Source of the DNA: Bacteroidales bacterium M5
GTDB lineage: Bacteria; Bacteroidota; Bacteroidia; Bacteroidales; Muribaculaceae
Length of the DNA stretch: 56,786 nt
Reading direction: 5' to 3'
NCBI GenBank assembly: GCA_001689535.1
Contig: LUJP01000105.1
Location: 1-56,786 of the forward strand
Part shown: positions 1 through 8,166 of the stretch, piece after piece
How positions within the stretch are numbered: the first letter of the stretch is position 1
Layout: each line of letters starts with the position of its first letter
Program-made: the position numbers and the translations under genes
Notes under the pieces: model-generated
Seen by the model: only the letters and a program-made list of their open reading frames with translations
What the model was told of the DNA's origin: nothing
Databases searched by the model: none

Positions 1-63
1 TGGGTAGTGAAACGATTCTTTGTTTTGAAGCGGTCGGCGCCGCTCTGTTTTCTGTTTACACCA

Positions 64-71
64 CAAAGGTA
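64..71 (-). promoter_or_regulatory. Bacteroidetes -7 box (TACCTTTG), minus strand
   Basis: Read on the minus strand the sequence is TACCTTTG, an exact match to the Bacteroidetes TAnnTTTG box. It would drive a gene starting left of the window. A CAAA at 89-92 (TTTG on the minus strand) is a possible -33 element, but the 17-base spacing is short. Confidence 0.5.
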
Positions 72-677
72 CGAAGTTTTGATATCTCCAAATTTATATA
101 GGGTTAAAGTACGTTAATTTAATTACGATATTGTTACAGCATATTCTATGATGCTGTTTTTCAAAGTTATAAAATTTGTTGATTTAGTTACATTTTTATC
201 ACATTATGAACAAATAAATATTACAACTTATCTTTCAACCATCCGGGGCTCTTATTTGTTGAAATGAGTAGCATCTCCAGGCATCCGCTTCTATCACTCC
301 CTGACTGCAACCTGCCGATGGCCCTTCATATAGACCTTAATTATATATAGGTGTTATTATATATATAGGCGTTGCGGTAACCATCTCCTCCGTTATTATG
401 ATATGGCGGCTGCGGCGGAACACATATAAGGATTGAAGCCTGCGGAAGTATTTGCGGTAATGCACCAGTGATAAGGAAGCATCTATGAAAAGAATGAAAC
501 CATTTGAAAATGGCATGATTTGCGGAAAAGAGACAAATGGGAAATAAACGTGAAACATATCAGATTCGGAAATATCCAAAATCCGGAAATATGTCAAGAG
601 ACGCATACTCAGCCTCCAGACCGTAAGAGATTAAGTTTTTTTCATTAATTTTTTGCAAACAACCGTTTAATTTAGTC

Positions 678-685
678 TACCTTTG
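678..685 (+). promoter_or_regulatory. Promoter -7 box (TACCTTTG) for the FKBP gene run
   Basis: TACCTTTG matches TAnnTTTG exactly. A TTTG at 652-655 lies 22 bases upstream as a -33 candidate. The first FKBP gene starts about 55 bases downstream, and the next two FKBP genes follow with short gaps and no other clear promoter, so one transcript may cover all three. Confidence 0.65.
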
Positions 686-739
686 TGGCTTAAAAGCCAT
701 GTGATATAAACAGAAAATATTCAGTAACCACACAACGAC

Positions 740-1366
740 ATGGAAACTAAAGAATTAGACCGAATCAGCTACGCCCTGGGGCTCAGCATGGGCAACAATT
801 TCAAAAGCAGCGGAATCGAGACCATCGATGTAAAAGACTTCGCCGATGGCGTTGCAGCTGTGTTTGACGGAGCAAAACCCAAAATGACCTACGACGAAGC
901 CAAAGAAGAAATACGTAAGTTTTTCGAGGCAATGGAAGCCCGTCAGCAGGAAGCCGCAGCCCAGATGGGCAAGGTAAACCAGGAGGCCGGCGAAGCTTTC
1001 CTCAAAGAAAACAAGACACGCGAGAACGTGAAGACCACTGTTACCGGCCTGCAGTATGAGGTGCTGGAAGAAGGCACAGGTATCAGCCCCGAGCCCGGCG
1101 ACCAGGTGACAGTACATTACACCGGCAAACTCATCGACGGAACTGTGTTCGACAGCTCGGTTGAGCGTGGCGCTCCCGCCACCTTCGGTGTTACCCAGGT
1201 AATCCCAGGATGGGTAGAGGCTCTTCAGCTCATGAAAGAAGGAGCAAAATGGCGCCTGTTTATCCCCTCGAATCTCGCTTACGGCCCCAACGGAGCCGGC
1301 GGTGTAATCGGCCCCAACTCCACCCTTATCTTCGATGTGGAGCTTATCAAGGTCATAAAGAAATAA
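740..1366 (+). CDS. FKBP-type peptidyl-prolyl cis-trans isomerase (cytoplasmic type)
   Basis: A 208-residue two-domain FKBP. An N-terminal helical FKBP_N dimerisation domain (about residues 1-95, beginning with the typical RISYALGLSMG) is followed by a catalytic FKBP domain (about 110-207) with VHYTGKLIDGTVFDSS, FGVTQVIPGW and IPSNLAYGPNGAGG, and it ends in the usual FDVELI. There is no signal peptide, so it probably acts in the cytoplasm as a proline isomerase and chaperone, like FklB. It is the first of three adjacent FKBP genes; the other two carry export signals. The start is the first ATG after a good promoter and gives a complete FKBP_N domain. Confidence 0.92.
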   Translation: METKELDRISYALGLSMGNNFKSSGIETIDVKDFADGVAAVFDGAKPKMTYDEAKEEIRKFFEAMEARQQEAAAQMGKVNQEAGEAFLKENKTRENVKTTVTGLQYEVLEEGTGISPEPGDQVTVHYTGKLIDGTVFDSSVERGAPATFGVTQVIPGWVEALQLMKEGAKWRLFIPSNLAYGPNGAGGVIGPNSTLIFDVELIKVIKK

Positions 1367-1384
1367 CAACCGCACCACCCACAT

Positions 1385-2248
1385 ATGCGTAGATTTCTTT
1401 ACGCCCTCTTGTGTCTGGCCGCGTTCGGCCACGCTGCAAAGGCGGCCGAACCCGTCGATTCAACAGCGATGGCTCTCGCCACCGTCTGGAGCGAGTTCAT
1501 CTCCGACCGCAATGGCTCCGACGCCCCGGCCGACAGCGCGGCCTATATGGCCGGAATCGCCGAAGCGCTGAAAGCCACCAAGGCCTCCGATTCGCGCCTG
1601 CGCGGAATAGCCGAACCACGTAGCCGCTATGCGCTGCTGGCGGTCCTCGCCTCCGATTCGCGCCTGCGCGGAATAGCCGAAGGCATGGCGATGGCCCGAC
1701 AGCTCTCGCAGATGGAACGGCAGACCGGTCTGAAAATCGACCGTGAGGTATTTGCTTCGGCCTTACAGCAGGCCGCTCAAGGAAACACCGCAGGCTTCAC
1801 CCGCACTTCGGCCGAGGCTTATCTCGACAACATGGCAGCCACCGTGGTACGCGAGGCATCACAGCGCACCGCACGTGAAAGCTCGGAGTTCCTGTCGGCC
1901 AAAGCCAAGCTTCCCGGCGTGACAATGACACCTTCCGGACTCCTCTTTGAAGTGGTGACGGAAGGCGAAGGCGTTCCTCCATCGGCCGACGATACAGTTG
2001 ACGTCTACTACACCGGCACACTGCCTGACGGCACTGTGTTTGACTCCACCACCGAATGCAAACCGGCATCGTTCACGGTAGGACGCACCGTCAAAGGTTT
2101 TGCTGAAGGACTGCAGATGATGAAACCCGGAGGCCGCTACAGGCTCTACATTCCCGCCGCCCTCGCCTATGGCGACCAGGGTGCCGGCGGTGTCATTCCT
2201 CCCGGTTCGGCCATAGCATTCGATGTGGAACTTCTCAACGTAAAATAA
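1385..2248 (+). CDS. Exported FKBP-type peptidyl-prolyl isomerase with internal duplication
   Basis: A 287-residue protein with a signal peptide (MRRFLYALLCLAAFGHAAKAA, cleavage probably after AKA), a helical FKBP_N region and a C-terminal FKBP domain (VYYTGTLPDGTVFDST, FAEGLQMM, YGDQGAGGVIPPGSAIAFDVELL). It should catalyse proline isomerisation in the periplasm. Unusually, ASDSRLRGIAE occurs twice within 33 residues (about 67-77 and 89-99) because a 33-base sequence is perfectly repeated, so the FKBP_N domain carries a 22-residue insertion. The insertion keeps the frame; whether the helical domain tolerates it is unknown. It sits 18 bases after the first FKBP gene. Confidence 0.88.
   Translation: MRRFLYALLCLAAFGHAAKAAEPVDSTAMALATVWSEFISDRNGSDAPADSAAYMAGIAEALKATKASDSRLRGIAEPRSRYALLAVLASDSRLRGIAEGMAMARQLSQMERQTGLKIDREVFASALQQAAQGNTAGFTRTSAEAYLDNMAATVVREASQRTARESSEFLSAKAKLPGVTMTPSGLLFEVVTEGEGVPPSADDTVDVYYTGTLPDGTVFDSTTECKPASFTVGRTVKGFAEGLQMMKPGGRYRLYIPAALAYGDQGAGGVIPPGSAIAFDVELLNVK
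1583..1681 (+). repeat. Perfect 33-bp direct repeat inside an FKBP gene
   Basis: The 33 bases at 1583-1615 recur without a mismatch at 1649-1681, separated by a 33-base spacer, so the gene has gained exactly 66 bp (22 codons). The repeat includes an imperfect hairpin, TTCGCGCCTGCGCGGAA. Perfect identity of both copies points to a recent event: a slipped duplication, or insertion of a small in-frame element that duplicated its target. Confidence 0.9.
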
Positions 2249-2276
2249 CACTAATACATACAACATCATTCTTCTT

Positions 2277-3188
2277 ATGAAAAAAATCATTTTAAGCGCA
2301 GCTGTAGCAATGGCAGTTGCAGCAGGAATGACGAGCTGCTCGCAGAAAGGCGGAAGCTCGCTCGAAAACCAGAAAACCTATGCCGACTCACTTTCTTACG
2401 TAATCGGTACAGCACAGGGCGACTATTTCCTCAAGACTATCGAAACAATTCCTTCACCCGACAAGGAGAAGTTCTCAAAAGATGATTTTCTCCGCGGCAT
2501 CAAGGAAGTGCTCATGGCCGATACCAACAAGGTAGGCTATTTCTACGGCATGCAGATTGCCCTCCAGCTCAACCAGAACCTCGTGTCCATGTCGCGCGCT
2601 GGCGTAGAGGTTGACCGCGCTCTTCTCTACAAACAGTTCGCAGCTTCGTTCTCGGCCGACTCTGTAAGCGACGAGCAGGTTGAAAAGAACAACGAGCTTC
2701 TCGGCAACCTCATGAACCAGGCCCGCGCCAAAATGATGGAGAAGCAGAGAGCCGACCAGGAAAAAGCCCAGAAGGAAACCCAGGCTAAAGCCGAAGAGAA
2801 CGAGAAAGCCGGCAAAGCTTATATCGAATCTCTCAAAGCCAAGGACAGCTCTATAAAGACCACCGACGACGGCCTCAGCTACAAAGTTGAGAAGCAGGGC
2901 CAGGGTGCCATGCCCACTGAAAACGACAATATCATGGTTGTGTACACCGGCAAGCTCATCGACGGAACTGTATTCGACGAAAGCAAAGAGCCCGTGCCCA
3001 TGAACCTCAACCGTGTGATCCGCGGCTTCTCCGAAGGTCTGAAAATGATGAACAAGGGTTCCAAATACACCCTTTACATCCCCGGCGACCTCGCTTACGG
3101 AATGAACGGAACCCCCGACGGTTCTATTCCTCCCATGTCAACCCTCGTGTTTGAAGTAGAAGTAACCGACGTTACTCCCGCCAACTGA
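2277..3188 (+). CDS. FKBP-type peptidyl-prolyl isomerase, lipoprotein
   Basis: A 303-residue protein starting with a lipoprotein signal (MKKIILSAAVAMAVAAGMTSC, lipid-modified Cys21), then an FKBP_N helical domain with a long Lys/Glu/Ala-rich stretch near residues 130-185 that looks like a coiled coil, and a C-terminal FKBP domain (VVYTGKLIDGTVFDES, MNLNRVIRGFSEGLKMM, YIPGDLAYGMNG). It is probably membrane-anchored and folds exported proteins. It is the third of the tandem FKBP set, 28 bases after the second, and a strong hairpin follows its stop codon. An FkpA/Mip-like role is inferred from the family. Confidence 0.9.
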   Translation: MKKIILSAAVAMAVAAGMTSCSQKGGSSLENQKTYADSLSYVIGTAQGDYFLKTIETIPSPDKEKFSKDDFLRGIKEVLMADTNKVGYFYGMQIALQLNQNLVSMSRAGVEVDRALLYKQFAASFSADSVSDEQVEKNNELLGNLMNQARAKMMEKQRADQEKAQKETQAKAEENEKAGKAYIESLKAKDSSIKTTDDGLSYKVEKQGQGAMPTENDNIMVVYTGKLIDGTVFDESKEPVPMNLNRVIRGFSEGLKMMNKGSKYTLYIPGDLAYGMNGTPDGSIPPMSTLVFEVEVTDVTPAN

Positions 3189-3215
3189 CCTGAATTATAC
3201 CGATAATCCCTCAGC

Positions 3216-3247
3216 GGCCTGCCTGAAATTTGAGTTTCAGGCAGGCC
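3216..3247 (+). terminator. Hairpin after the FKBP genes
   Basis: A perfect 13-bp inverted repeat (GGCCTGCCTGAAA / TTTCAGGCAGGCC) with a 6-base loop lies 28 bases after the third FKBP stop. No U-tract follows directly, so it may act as an end-stabilising hairpin rather than a classical terminator. Downstream, at about 3270-3310, short A/T-rich repeats of the form TATAA-n5 are present. Confidence 0.6.
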
Positions 3248-3356
3248 ACTGCCTTTAATACCCCTACCCCATAAGAATTATAAGATTTATAAAACCTATA
3301 AAAATCATAGAACTCAGATTTATCTCTCCGCCGTGGCGTTTTACCTTGTTTTTTAT

Positions 3357-3364
3357 TATTTTTG
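3357..3364 (+). promoter_or_regulatory. Candidate promoter -7 box (TATTTTTG)
   Basis: TATTTTTG fits TAnnTTTG and lies 29 bases before the start of the 656-residue membrane protein. No TTG is found at a good -33 distance, so support is partial. Confidence 0.45.
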
Positions 3365-3393
3365 TAGTCTGAGTATCTATATATAATTCAAAA

Positions 3394-5364
3394 ATGACCC
3401 AATTACCCGCCTATTTAGGCATTTCTCTTCGATATCCCGACTCATCAGGCGCTTTCACCGAGCTGTTCATTGGCTCGGGAGAGCCCTCCGACATACAGAT
3501 TCCCCGCGGAATTCCATCACACTTCCTCAATCTTTCCGAAGGTTTTCTGCTTCATTCCCATGCCGACCGCATAATTTTCACATATTTCAACCTCGCCAAT
3601 CCCGTGCAGCCGGTTGCGGCATCTGTGGCCTACGGTTCACCTGAACTCGTGGCAGGACGCCCCGTGGTAAACCTCCTTGCAGCCCTCCGCGCCCACATGG
3701 CTTCCGGTGCCTCAGTTTCCGAAGCCGAGATATACAGCTTGGTGACCAAAGCCGGATTCCCCGACCGCTCCCAGCGCGCTCCCCAGCGCCGTCCGCCCTT
3801 CGCCGCCGACGGTTCCCTGGCCTGGACCACATACATGTCGGGATCAGACCTCGCCTCTATATTCACCTTCCCGTGTCAGAAAGCCTATGCGCCATATGGC
3901 GCCGTACTGGTACTCCAGCCCACCGCCATAGCCAATCCCGAATCTCCGCTTCCACGCATCACCTCCGAACTCAGCCGCTCGCTCTGGGCCGTATGCCCCG
4001 AGGGCGTCACAGTTTCGAGGAATCCGGTGGAAAGCACTGACAAAATCGCCGTCACCTACACGCGCCCGGGATTCTCTCCGGCCGTTGAAACCGTGGATGT
4101 GGGCATGACAAGCCGCTTCGCCCGCATATCAGGGCCAGCCCTTCTGATAAGCACGGCCGAGAAAGCCGGAATAGAATTCAAGCGCAAGGTATCCTATAGC
4201 GTGACAAACGACAGCGGCGTTCCTGTCGCCTCCCACACCGTGCTCGTAAACGGACGCACGGCCGTGCGCGATGCCGATTCGTTCATGATAGCCAGCACCG
4301 ACCTCGAAGGCAACAAGACCGAAGTAACCGTATCGGCCACCAACTTCCGCCCGGTCACCGTGCAGCTCACCCCCGACATGCTTTCCTCCGACCAGCCGCT
4401 TGAAATCACCCTCATGCCTGAGCGCCGCGGCACACTGCTGCGTCTCGACTTCGGCGACGGGCGCATATTCGAGAACAATGTGGTATTTCAAAAAAACGAC
4501 CCAGAATACCGCCTGCTTCGGGCCGGCCGCTTCCACGGCTTCCGCGCCCACCGTATCATGGGAAGCGAGCCTGAGACCTACAATGTGGAGGTAAACACCA
4601 CCGCCGCTCCGGTCATGGATATGACACAGCGCTCCGAACCCGTGGCGCCGGCAATTACAAAAGAACCGGCCGAAGCGCCCCGTGAGCCTGAACGCCGCCC
4701 GCTCAAATCGCCCGACATCCGGGTAGCCGAGGAATGCCCGGCAACAGCCGATGATGAACCGGAAGAGAACACCCCCTCGCGGCGCACCGCGCGAATCTGG
4801 ACCCGCCGCATAGTGGTTCTGGCCCTGTTCCTTGTTGCCATAGGTGGTCTCGCCTGGTATATAACCCGCACCCAGCAGAACCCCGTCGCCGTAAGCCAGT
4901 CGAGCTTCACCGCCGATTCCGCCGCGGCTTTCCCCGACGCCGAGCCTGCGCTTGAGCCCCAACCAGTTCCGGCCGCCGCAACTCCTGAACCGGCTGCCGC
5001 AGCCGCGCCTGCCCAAGGAATGGGCAATGACCTGGCATATTTCAACAACAACGCCGTGTGGCGCCGCGCCGACCTCACCACCGATGCCGGACGTGCGTTC
5101 TTCGACACTATGGTTTCCGGCGACATCGACGCAATAGCCTCTTCCGACTACTTCGCCGTGCAGGGACGCGCCACAAACCCAAAGGCCGTCCAGATAGTAG
5201 AGCTGCTCTGGGCCGCCAAAGGCACCGGAACCCAGAACTCCAACCAGCGTGTGCTCACCGCCCGACGCAAATCGGCCGAGATCAACCTCTCGGAGGTCTA
5301 CGAGCTGCTGGCCCGTTACCGCGACTCCAACCCCAACACCTCTCCCCGCCCTGTCAAGAAATAA
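3394..5364 (+). CDS. Unknown single-pass membrane protein, 656 aa
   Basis: I do not recognise this family. The N-terminal 460 residues carry no signal peptide and alternate beta-rich segments with Pro/Ala-rich stretches. One transmembrane helix lies at about 473-493 (IVVLALFLVAIGGLAWYIT) after a basic cluster (RRTARIWTRR), so the large N-terminal part should be cytoplasmic. After the helix come a Pro/Ala-rich linker (about 515-545) and a roughly 100-residue C-terminal domain predicted on the outside. It starts with MTQLPAYLGISLRYPDSSG and has its own candidate promoter. The DUF4254 and GT9 genes follow closely in the same direction, which hints at an envelope role but does not prove one. Confidence 0.75.
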   Translation: MTQLPAYLGISLRYPDSSGAFTELFIGSGEPSDIQIPRGIPSHFLNLSEGFLLHSHADRIIFTYFNLANPVQPVAASVAYGSPELVAGRPVVNLLAALRAHMASGASVSEAEIYSLVTKAGFPDRSQRAPQRRPPFAADGSLAWTTYMSGSDLASIFTFPCQKAYAPYGAVLVLQPTAIANPESPLPRITSELSRSLWAVCPEGVTVSRNPVESTDKIAVTYTRPGFSPAVETVDVGMTSRFARISGPALLISTAEKAGIEFKRKVSYSVTNDSGVPVASHTVLVNGRTAVRDADSFMIASTDLEGNKTEVTVSATNFRPVTVQLTPDMLSSDQPLEITLMPERRGTLLRLDFGDGRIFENNVVFQKNDPEYRLLRAGRFHGFRAHRIMGSEPETYNVEVNTTAAPVMDMTQRSEPVAPAITKEPAEAPREPERRPLKSPDIRVAEECPATADDEPEENTPSRRTARIWTRRIVVLALFLVAIGGLAWYITRTQQNPVAVSQSSFTADSAAAFPDAEPALEPQPVPAAATPEPAAAAAPAQGMGNDLAYFNNNAVWRRADLTTDAGRAFFDTMVSGDIDAIASSDYFAVQGRATNPKAVQIVELLWAAKGTGTQNSNQRVLTARRKSAEINLSEVYELLARYRDSNPNTSPRPVKK

Positions 5365-5397
5365 ACTTTTCATAACCCCTTAAAACCAATCTCAGCC

Positions 5398-6012
5398 ATG
5401 GATTTCGCCAAGCAATGTAACACCATCTTCAATCAGGCCACTGAAGCCTACCATGTGACCGACTGTATCGACGCCCCCGTAGCCAATCCCTACCCCGAAG
5501 GCTCGATTGAGCACACTCTCTTTGCAAAAAACATGGTCGACGCCATACAGTGGCACATGGAGGACATAATACGCGACCCCGCCATCGACCCGGTGGAGGC
5601 CCTCGAACTGAAACGCCGTATCGACCGCTCCAACCAGGTGCGCACCGACATGGTGGAAGAAATCGACACCTTCTTCCGCGACAAATACGCCGGCATCACC
5701 CCGCAGCCCGACGCCACAATCAATACCGAAAGCCCCGCATGGGCTATCGACCGTCTCTCGATTCTCGCCCTCAAGATCTATCACATGAAGGCCGAGACCG
5801 AGCGCACCGATGCCGACGCCGCCCACAAAGCCCGCTGCGCCGCCAAGCTCGACGTGCTCCTGGAGCAGCGCACCGACCTGTCGCAGGCCATCGACACTCT
5901 GCTCGAAGACATAGAGGCAGGACGTAAATACATGAAGGTCTACCGCCAGATGAAAATGTATAACGACCCGGCCACCAATCCGGTCCTTTATGCCAGCAAA
6001 ACAGAAAAATAA
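5398..6012 (+). CDS. DUF4254 family protein
   Basis: A 204-residue, largely helical soluble protein that I recognise as a DUF4254 member, a family found in Bacteroidetes and some other bacteria. Diagnostic stretches are NPYPEGSIEHTLF, WHMEDIIRDP, ALELKRRIDRSNQVRTDMVE and NTESPAWAIDRLSILALKIYHM. No catalytic function is established for the family that I can name. Its end overlaps the GT9 gene by 23 bases, and DUF4254 next to a GT9 glycosyltransferase is a recurring Bacteroidetes arrangement in my memory, suggesting a link to LPS core or another surface glycan. Confidence 0.85.
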   Translation: MDFAKQCNTIFNQATEAYHVTDCIDAPVANPYPEGSIEHTLFAKNMVDAIQWHMEDIIRDPAIDPVEALELKRRIDRSNQVRTDMVEEIDTFFRDKYAGITPQPDATINTESPAWAIDRLSILALKIYHMKAETERTDADAAHKARCAAKLDVLLEQRTDLSQAIDTLLEDIEAGRKYMKVYRQMKMYNDPATNPVLYASKTEK

Positions 6013-7108
6013 CATAAACAGACGCCGTTCGGTACTCATCACACGCTTCTCGGCACTGGGCGACGTGGCCATGGCCATTCCCGTGGTCTACAGCGTGTGC
6101 CATGCCAATCCCCTCACCAAATTCGTGATGGTGACCGCGCGTCCGCTGAAATCCCTGTTTCTGAATCCGCCGCCCAACCTGACGGTGGTGGAGGCCGACA
6201 TACGCGGTGAATACTCCGGCCCCGTAGGTCTGGCCAGACTCACCGTAGAGCTGATAAGGACCTACGGAATAACGCATCTGGCCGACCTCCATAATGTGAT
6301 ACGTACACGTATCATGCGTCTCACTGCCGCAGTAACAGCCGGAGTGAAGGTCGCCGTGATTGACAAAGGCCGTGCCGACAAGCGCCGTCTCACCAACCCC
6401 AAGTCGCGCAAGCTCGTTCCGCTGCCGTCGTCGGCCGAACGATATGCCAGGGTGTTCGCATCCCTGGGCTTCGAGATTTCCGACACCTTCCGGTCGCTAT
6501 GGGAAGACTCCGGAACCGACCCCGCTTTATTCACCGCCGTAACCTCGCCAAAGGCGCCTGAAGAGCGATGGGTCGGAATAGCTCCTTTTGCTGCCCACCA
6601 GGGCAAAGTCTATCCGCCGGAGCACATGGAGCGCGTGGTTGAGCTACTATGCACCGACCCCTCGGTCAGGATTTTCCTTTTCGGAGGCGGAGGAAAGGAG
6701 CGCGAGATTCTCGAAAGCTGGGCTTCACGCTATCCCCGCGTCACCTCGCTCGCCGGACGCAGGCTCGGATTCGAAGTGGAGCTCACACTGATGGCGTTTC
6801 TGGACTGCATGCTGGCCATGGACTCCGGCAACGCACATCTCGCAGCCGTGGCAGGATGCCCTGTTGTAAGCGTATGGGGCGCCACCCATCCCTTCGCAGG
6901 ATTCACGGCATGGCGCCAGCAGCCGTCCGACATCATTCAGGCACAGGTTGATTGCCGCCCCTGCTCAGTGTTTGGCAACAAGCCCTGCCGCTATGGCGAT
7001 TACCGCTGCTTCTCCCCAATCACCCCCGAGGTAGTGTCCGCCGCAGTGCGCCGTCATTTCCCCGCAGAAGTTTCACCACATTCTAAAAAACACCAGGAAC
7101 AATCATAG
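5990..7108 (+). CDS. Glycosyltransferase family 9 (heptosyltransferase-like)
   Basis: A 372-residue GT9 enzyme of the ADP-heptose:LPS heptosyltransferase type. The N-terminal domain opens with VLITRFSALGDVAMAIP, the usual acceptor-side motif; the C-terminal domain carries GIAPFAAHQGKVYPPEHM and the sugar-nucleotide-binding DSGNAHLAAVAGCPVVSVWGATHP. It should transfer a heptose-like sugar to lipid A core on the cytoplasmic face of the inner membrane; the exact donor is not visible in the sequence. Its start lies inside the DUF4254 gene, implying translational coupling. A Cys-rich stretch near the end (DCRPCSVFGNKPCRYGDYRC) is common in Bacteroidetes members as far as I recall. Confidence 0.88.
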   Translation: MPAKQKNNINRRRSVLITRFSALGDVAMAIPVVYSVCHANPLTKFVMVTARPLKSLFLNPPPNLTVVEADIRGEYSGPVGLARLTVELIRTYGITHLADLHNVIRTRIMRLTAAVTAGVKVAVIDKGRADKRRLTNPKSRKLVPLPSSAERYARVFASLGFEISDTFRSLWEDSGTDPALFTAVTSPKAPEERWVGIAPFAAHQGKVYPPEHMERVVELLCTDPSVRIFLFGGGGKEREILESWASRYPRVTSLAGRRLGFEVELTLMAFLDCMLAMDSGNAHLAAVAGCPVVSVWGATHPFAGFTAWRQQPSDIIQAQVDCRPCSVFGNKPCRYGDYRCFSPITPEVVSAAVRRHFPAEVSPHSKKHQEQS

Positions 7109-7114
7109 CCGCCG

Positions 7115-8146
7115 ATGGAAGACAGTTTCGACATACGCAACGCCGGAGCGGCATCGCTCCCCCGCGGAGAGCAGGAGCTTGAACGCGCCCTGCGCCCCTC
7201 GGAATTCGACTCATTCGCGGGACAGGACAAGATTGTGGAGAATCTCAAGGTATTCGTGGCCGCCGCCCGGCTGCGCCACGAGGCCCTTGACCATCTCCTG
7301 CTCCACGGCCCTCCCGGTCTGGGAAAAACCACCCTCTCCGCTATCATCGCCAACGAACTCGGCGTGGGTTTCAAGGTTACGTCAGGCCCTGTGCTCGATA
7401 AACCCGGCGACCTTGCCGGCATACTCACCTCGCTCGAAGAAAACGACGTTCTCTTCATCGACGAAATCCACCGGCTCAGTCCAGTGGTGGAGGAATATCT
7501 TTATTCCGCCATGGAGGACTACCGTATCGACATAATGATCGACAAGGGACCCGGAGCGCGCTCCGTGCAGCTCTCCCTCTCTCCCTTCACCCTCATTGGC
7601 GCCACCACCCGCAGCGGCCTTCTGACCTCGCCTCTGCGCGCGCGCTTCGGCATAAACTGCCATCTGGAATACTACGACCACGAGGTGCTGGAGCGCATCA
7701 TACTCCGCTCGGCCTCGCTTCTGGGCGTACGCTGCACCGGCGCGGCCGCTCACGAGATAGCCCTGCGCAGCCGCGGCACGCCCCGAATAGCCAACCGCCT
7801 GCTGCGCCGCGTGCGCGATTTCGCACAGGTGAAGGGAAACGGCCATATCGACCCCGAGATAGCGTGCTTCGCCCTCGAGGCCCTGAATATCGACCGCTAC
7901 GGACTCGACGAAATCGACAACAAGCTTCTCACCACCATTATCACCAAATTCAACGGCGGTCCCGTGGGTCTCGGCACAATTGCCACCGCCCTCGGCGAGG
8001 ATTCCGGGACGGTGGAAGAGGTCTACGAACCGTTCCTCATCAAAGAGGGATTCCTCAAGCGCACGCCCCGCGGACGCGAGGTAACCCAGCTGGCCTACAC
8101 CCATCTGGGACTTGACCGCCGCTCCGACCAGGGGTCACTGTTCTGA
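7115..8146 (+). CDS. ruvB: Holliday junction branch migration helicase RuvB
   Basis: A 343-residue AAA+ ATPase matching RuvB along its whole length. It has the N-terminal LRPSEFDSFAGQDKI, Walker A GPPGLGKTT, Walker B LFIDEIHRL, sensor 1 with IGATTRSG, an arginine finger in LTSPLRARFG, and the C-terminal winged helix (GLDEIDNKLL...GGPVGLGTIATALGED...EPFLIKEGFLKRTPRGR). With RuvA and RuvC it drives branch migration of recombination junctions. Neither ruvA nor ruvC is in the window. It starts 6 bases after the GT9 gene and is followed by a flippase, so the order repair gene beside envelope genes is probably just shared transcription. Confidence 0.97.
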   Translation: MEDSFDIRNAGAASLPRGEQELERALRPSEFDSFAGQDKIVENLKVFVAAARLRHEALDHLLLHGPPGLGKTTLSAIIANELGVGFKVTSGPVLDKPGDLAGILTSLEENDVLFIDEIHRLSPVVEEYLYSAMEDYRIDIMIDKGPGARSVQLSLSPFTLIGATTRSGLLTSPLRARFGINCHLEYYDHEVLERIILRSASLLGVRCTGAAAHEIALRSRGTPRIANRLLRRVRDFAQVKGNGHIDPEIACFALEALNIDRYGLDEIDNKLLTTIITKFNGGPVGLGTIATALGEDSGTVEEVYEPFLIKEGFLKRTPRGREVTQLAYTHLGLDRRSDQGSLF

Positions 8147-8166
8147 CATGATAACAAAATAATGTA

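Larger units (their letters stand above)
1..739. other. AT-rich intergenic region with divergent promoters
   Basis: No convincing gene lies here. The stretch is much richer in A and T than the flanking genes. It carries a minus-strand -7 box near its left end (serving a gene outside the window) and a plus-strand promoter at its right end for the first FKBP gene. A short 9-base inverted repeat (AACAAATAA at 209-217, TTATTTGTT at 252-260) and runs of TATATATAGG near 344-368 are visible, without an evident function. A possible 89-codon reading frame on the minus strand has no recognisable motif and I regard it as chance. Confidence 0.6.

Noticed and set aside
337..606. An 89-codon frame on the minus strand in the left intergenic region
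   Set aside because: Sequence is rich in Phe, Ile and Tyr from AT-rich DNA, has no recognisable domain, and nothing places a promoter before it.
4129..5373. A 414-codon minus-strand frame opposite the 656-residue membrane protein
   Set aside because: Gly/Val/Arg-rich shadow typical of reading GC-rich coding DNA backwards.
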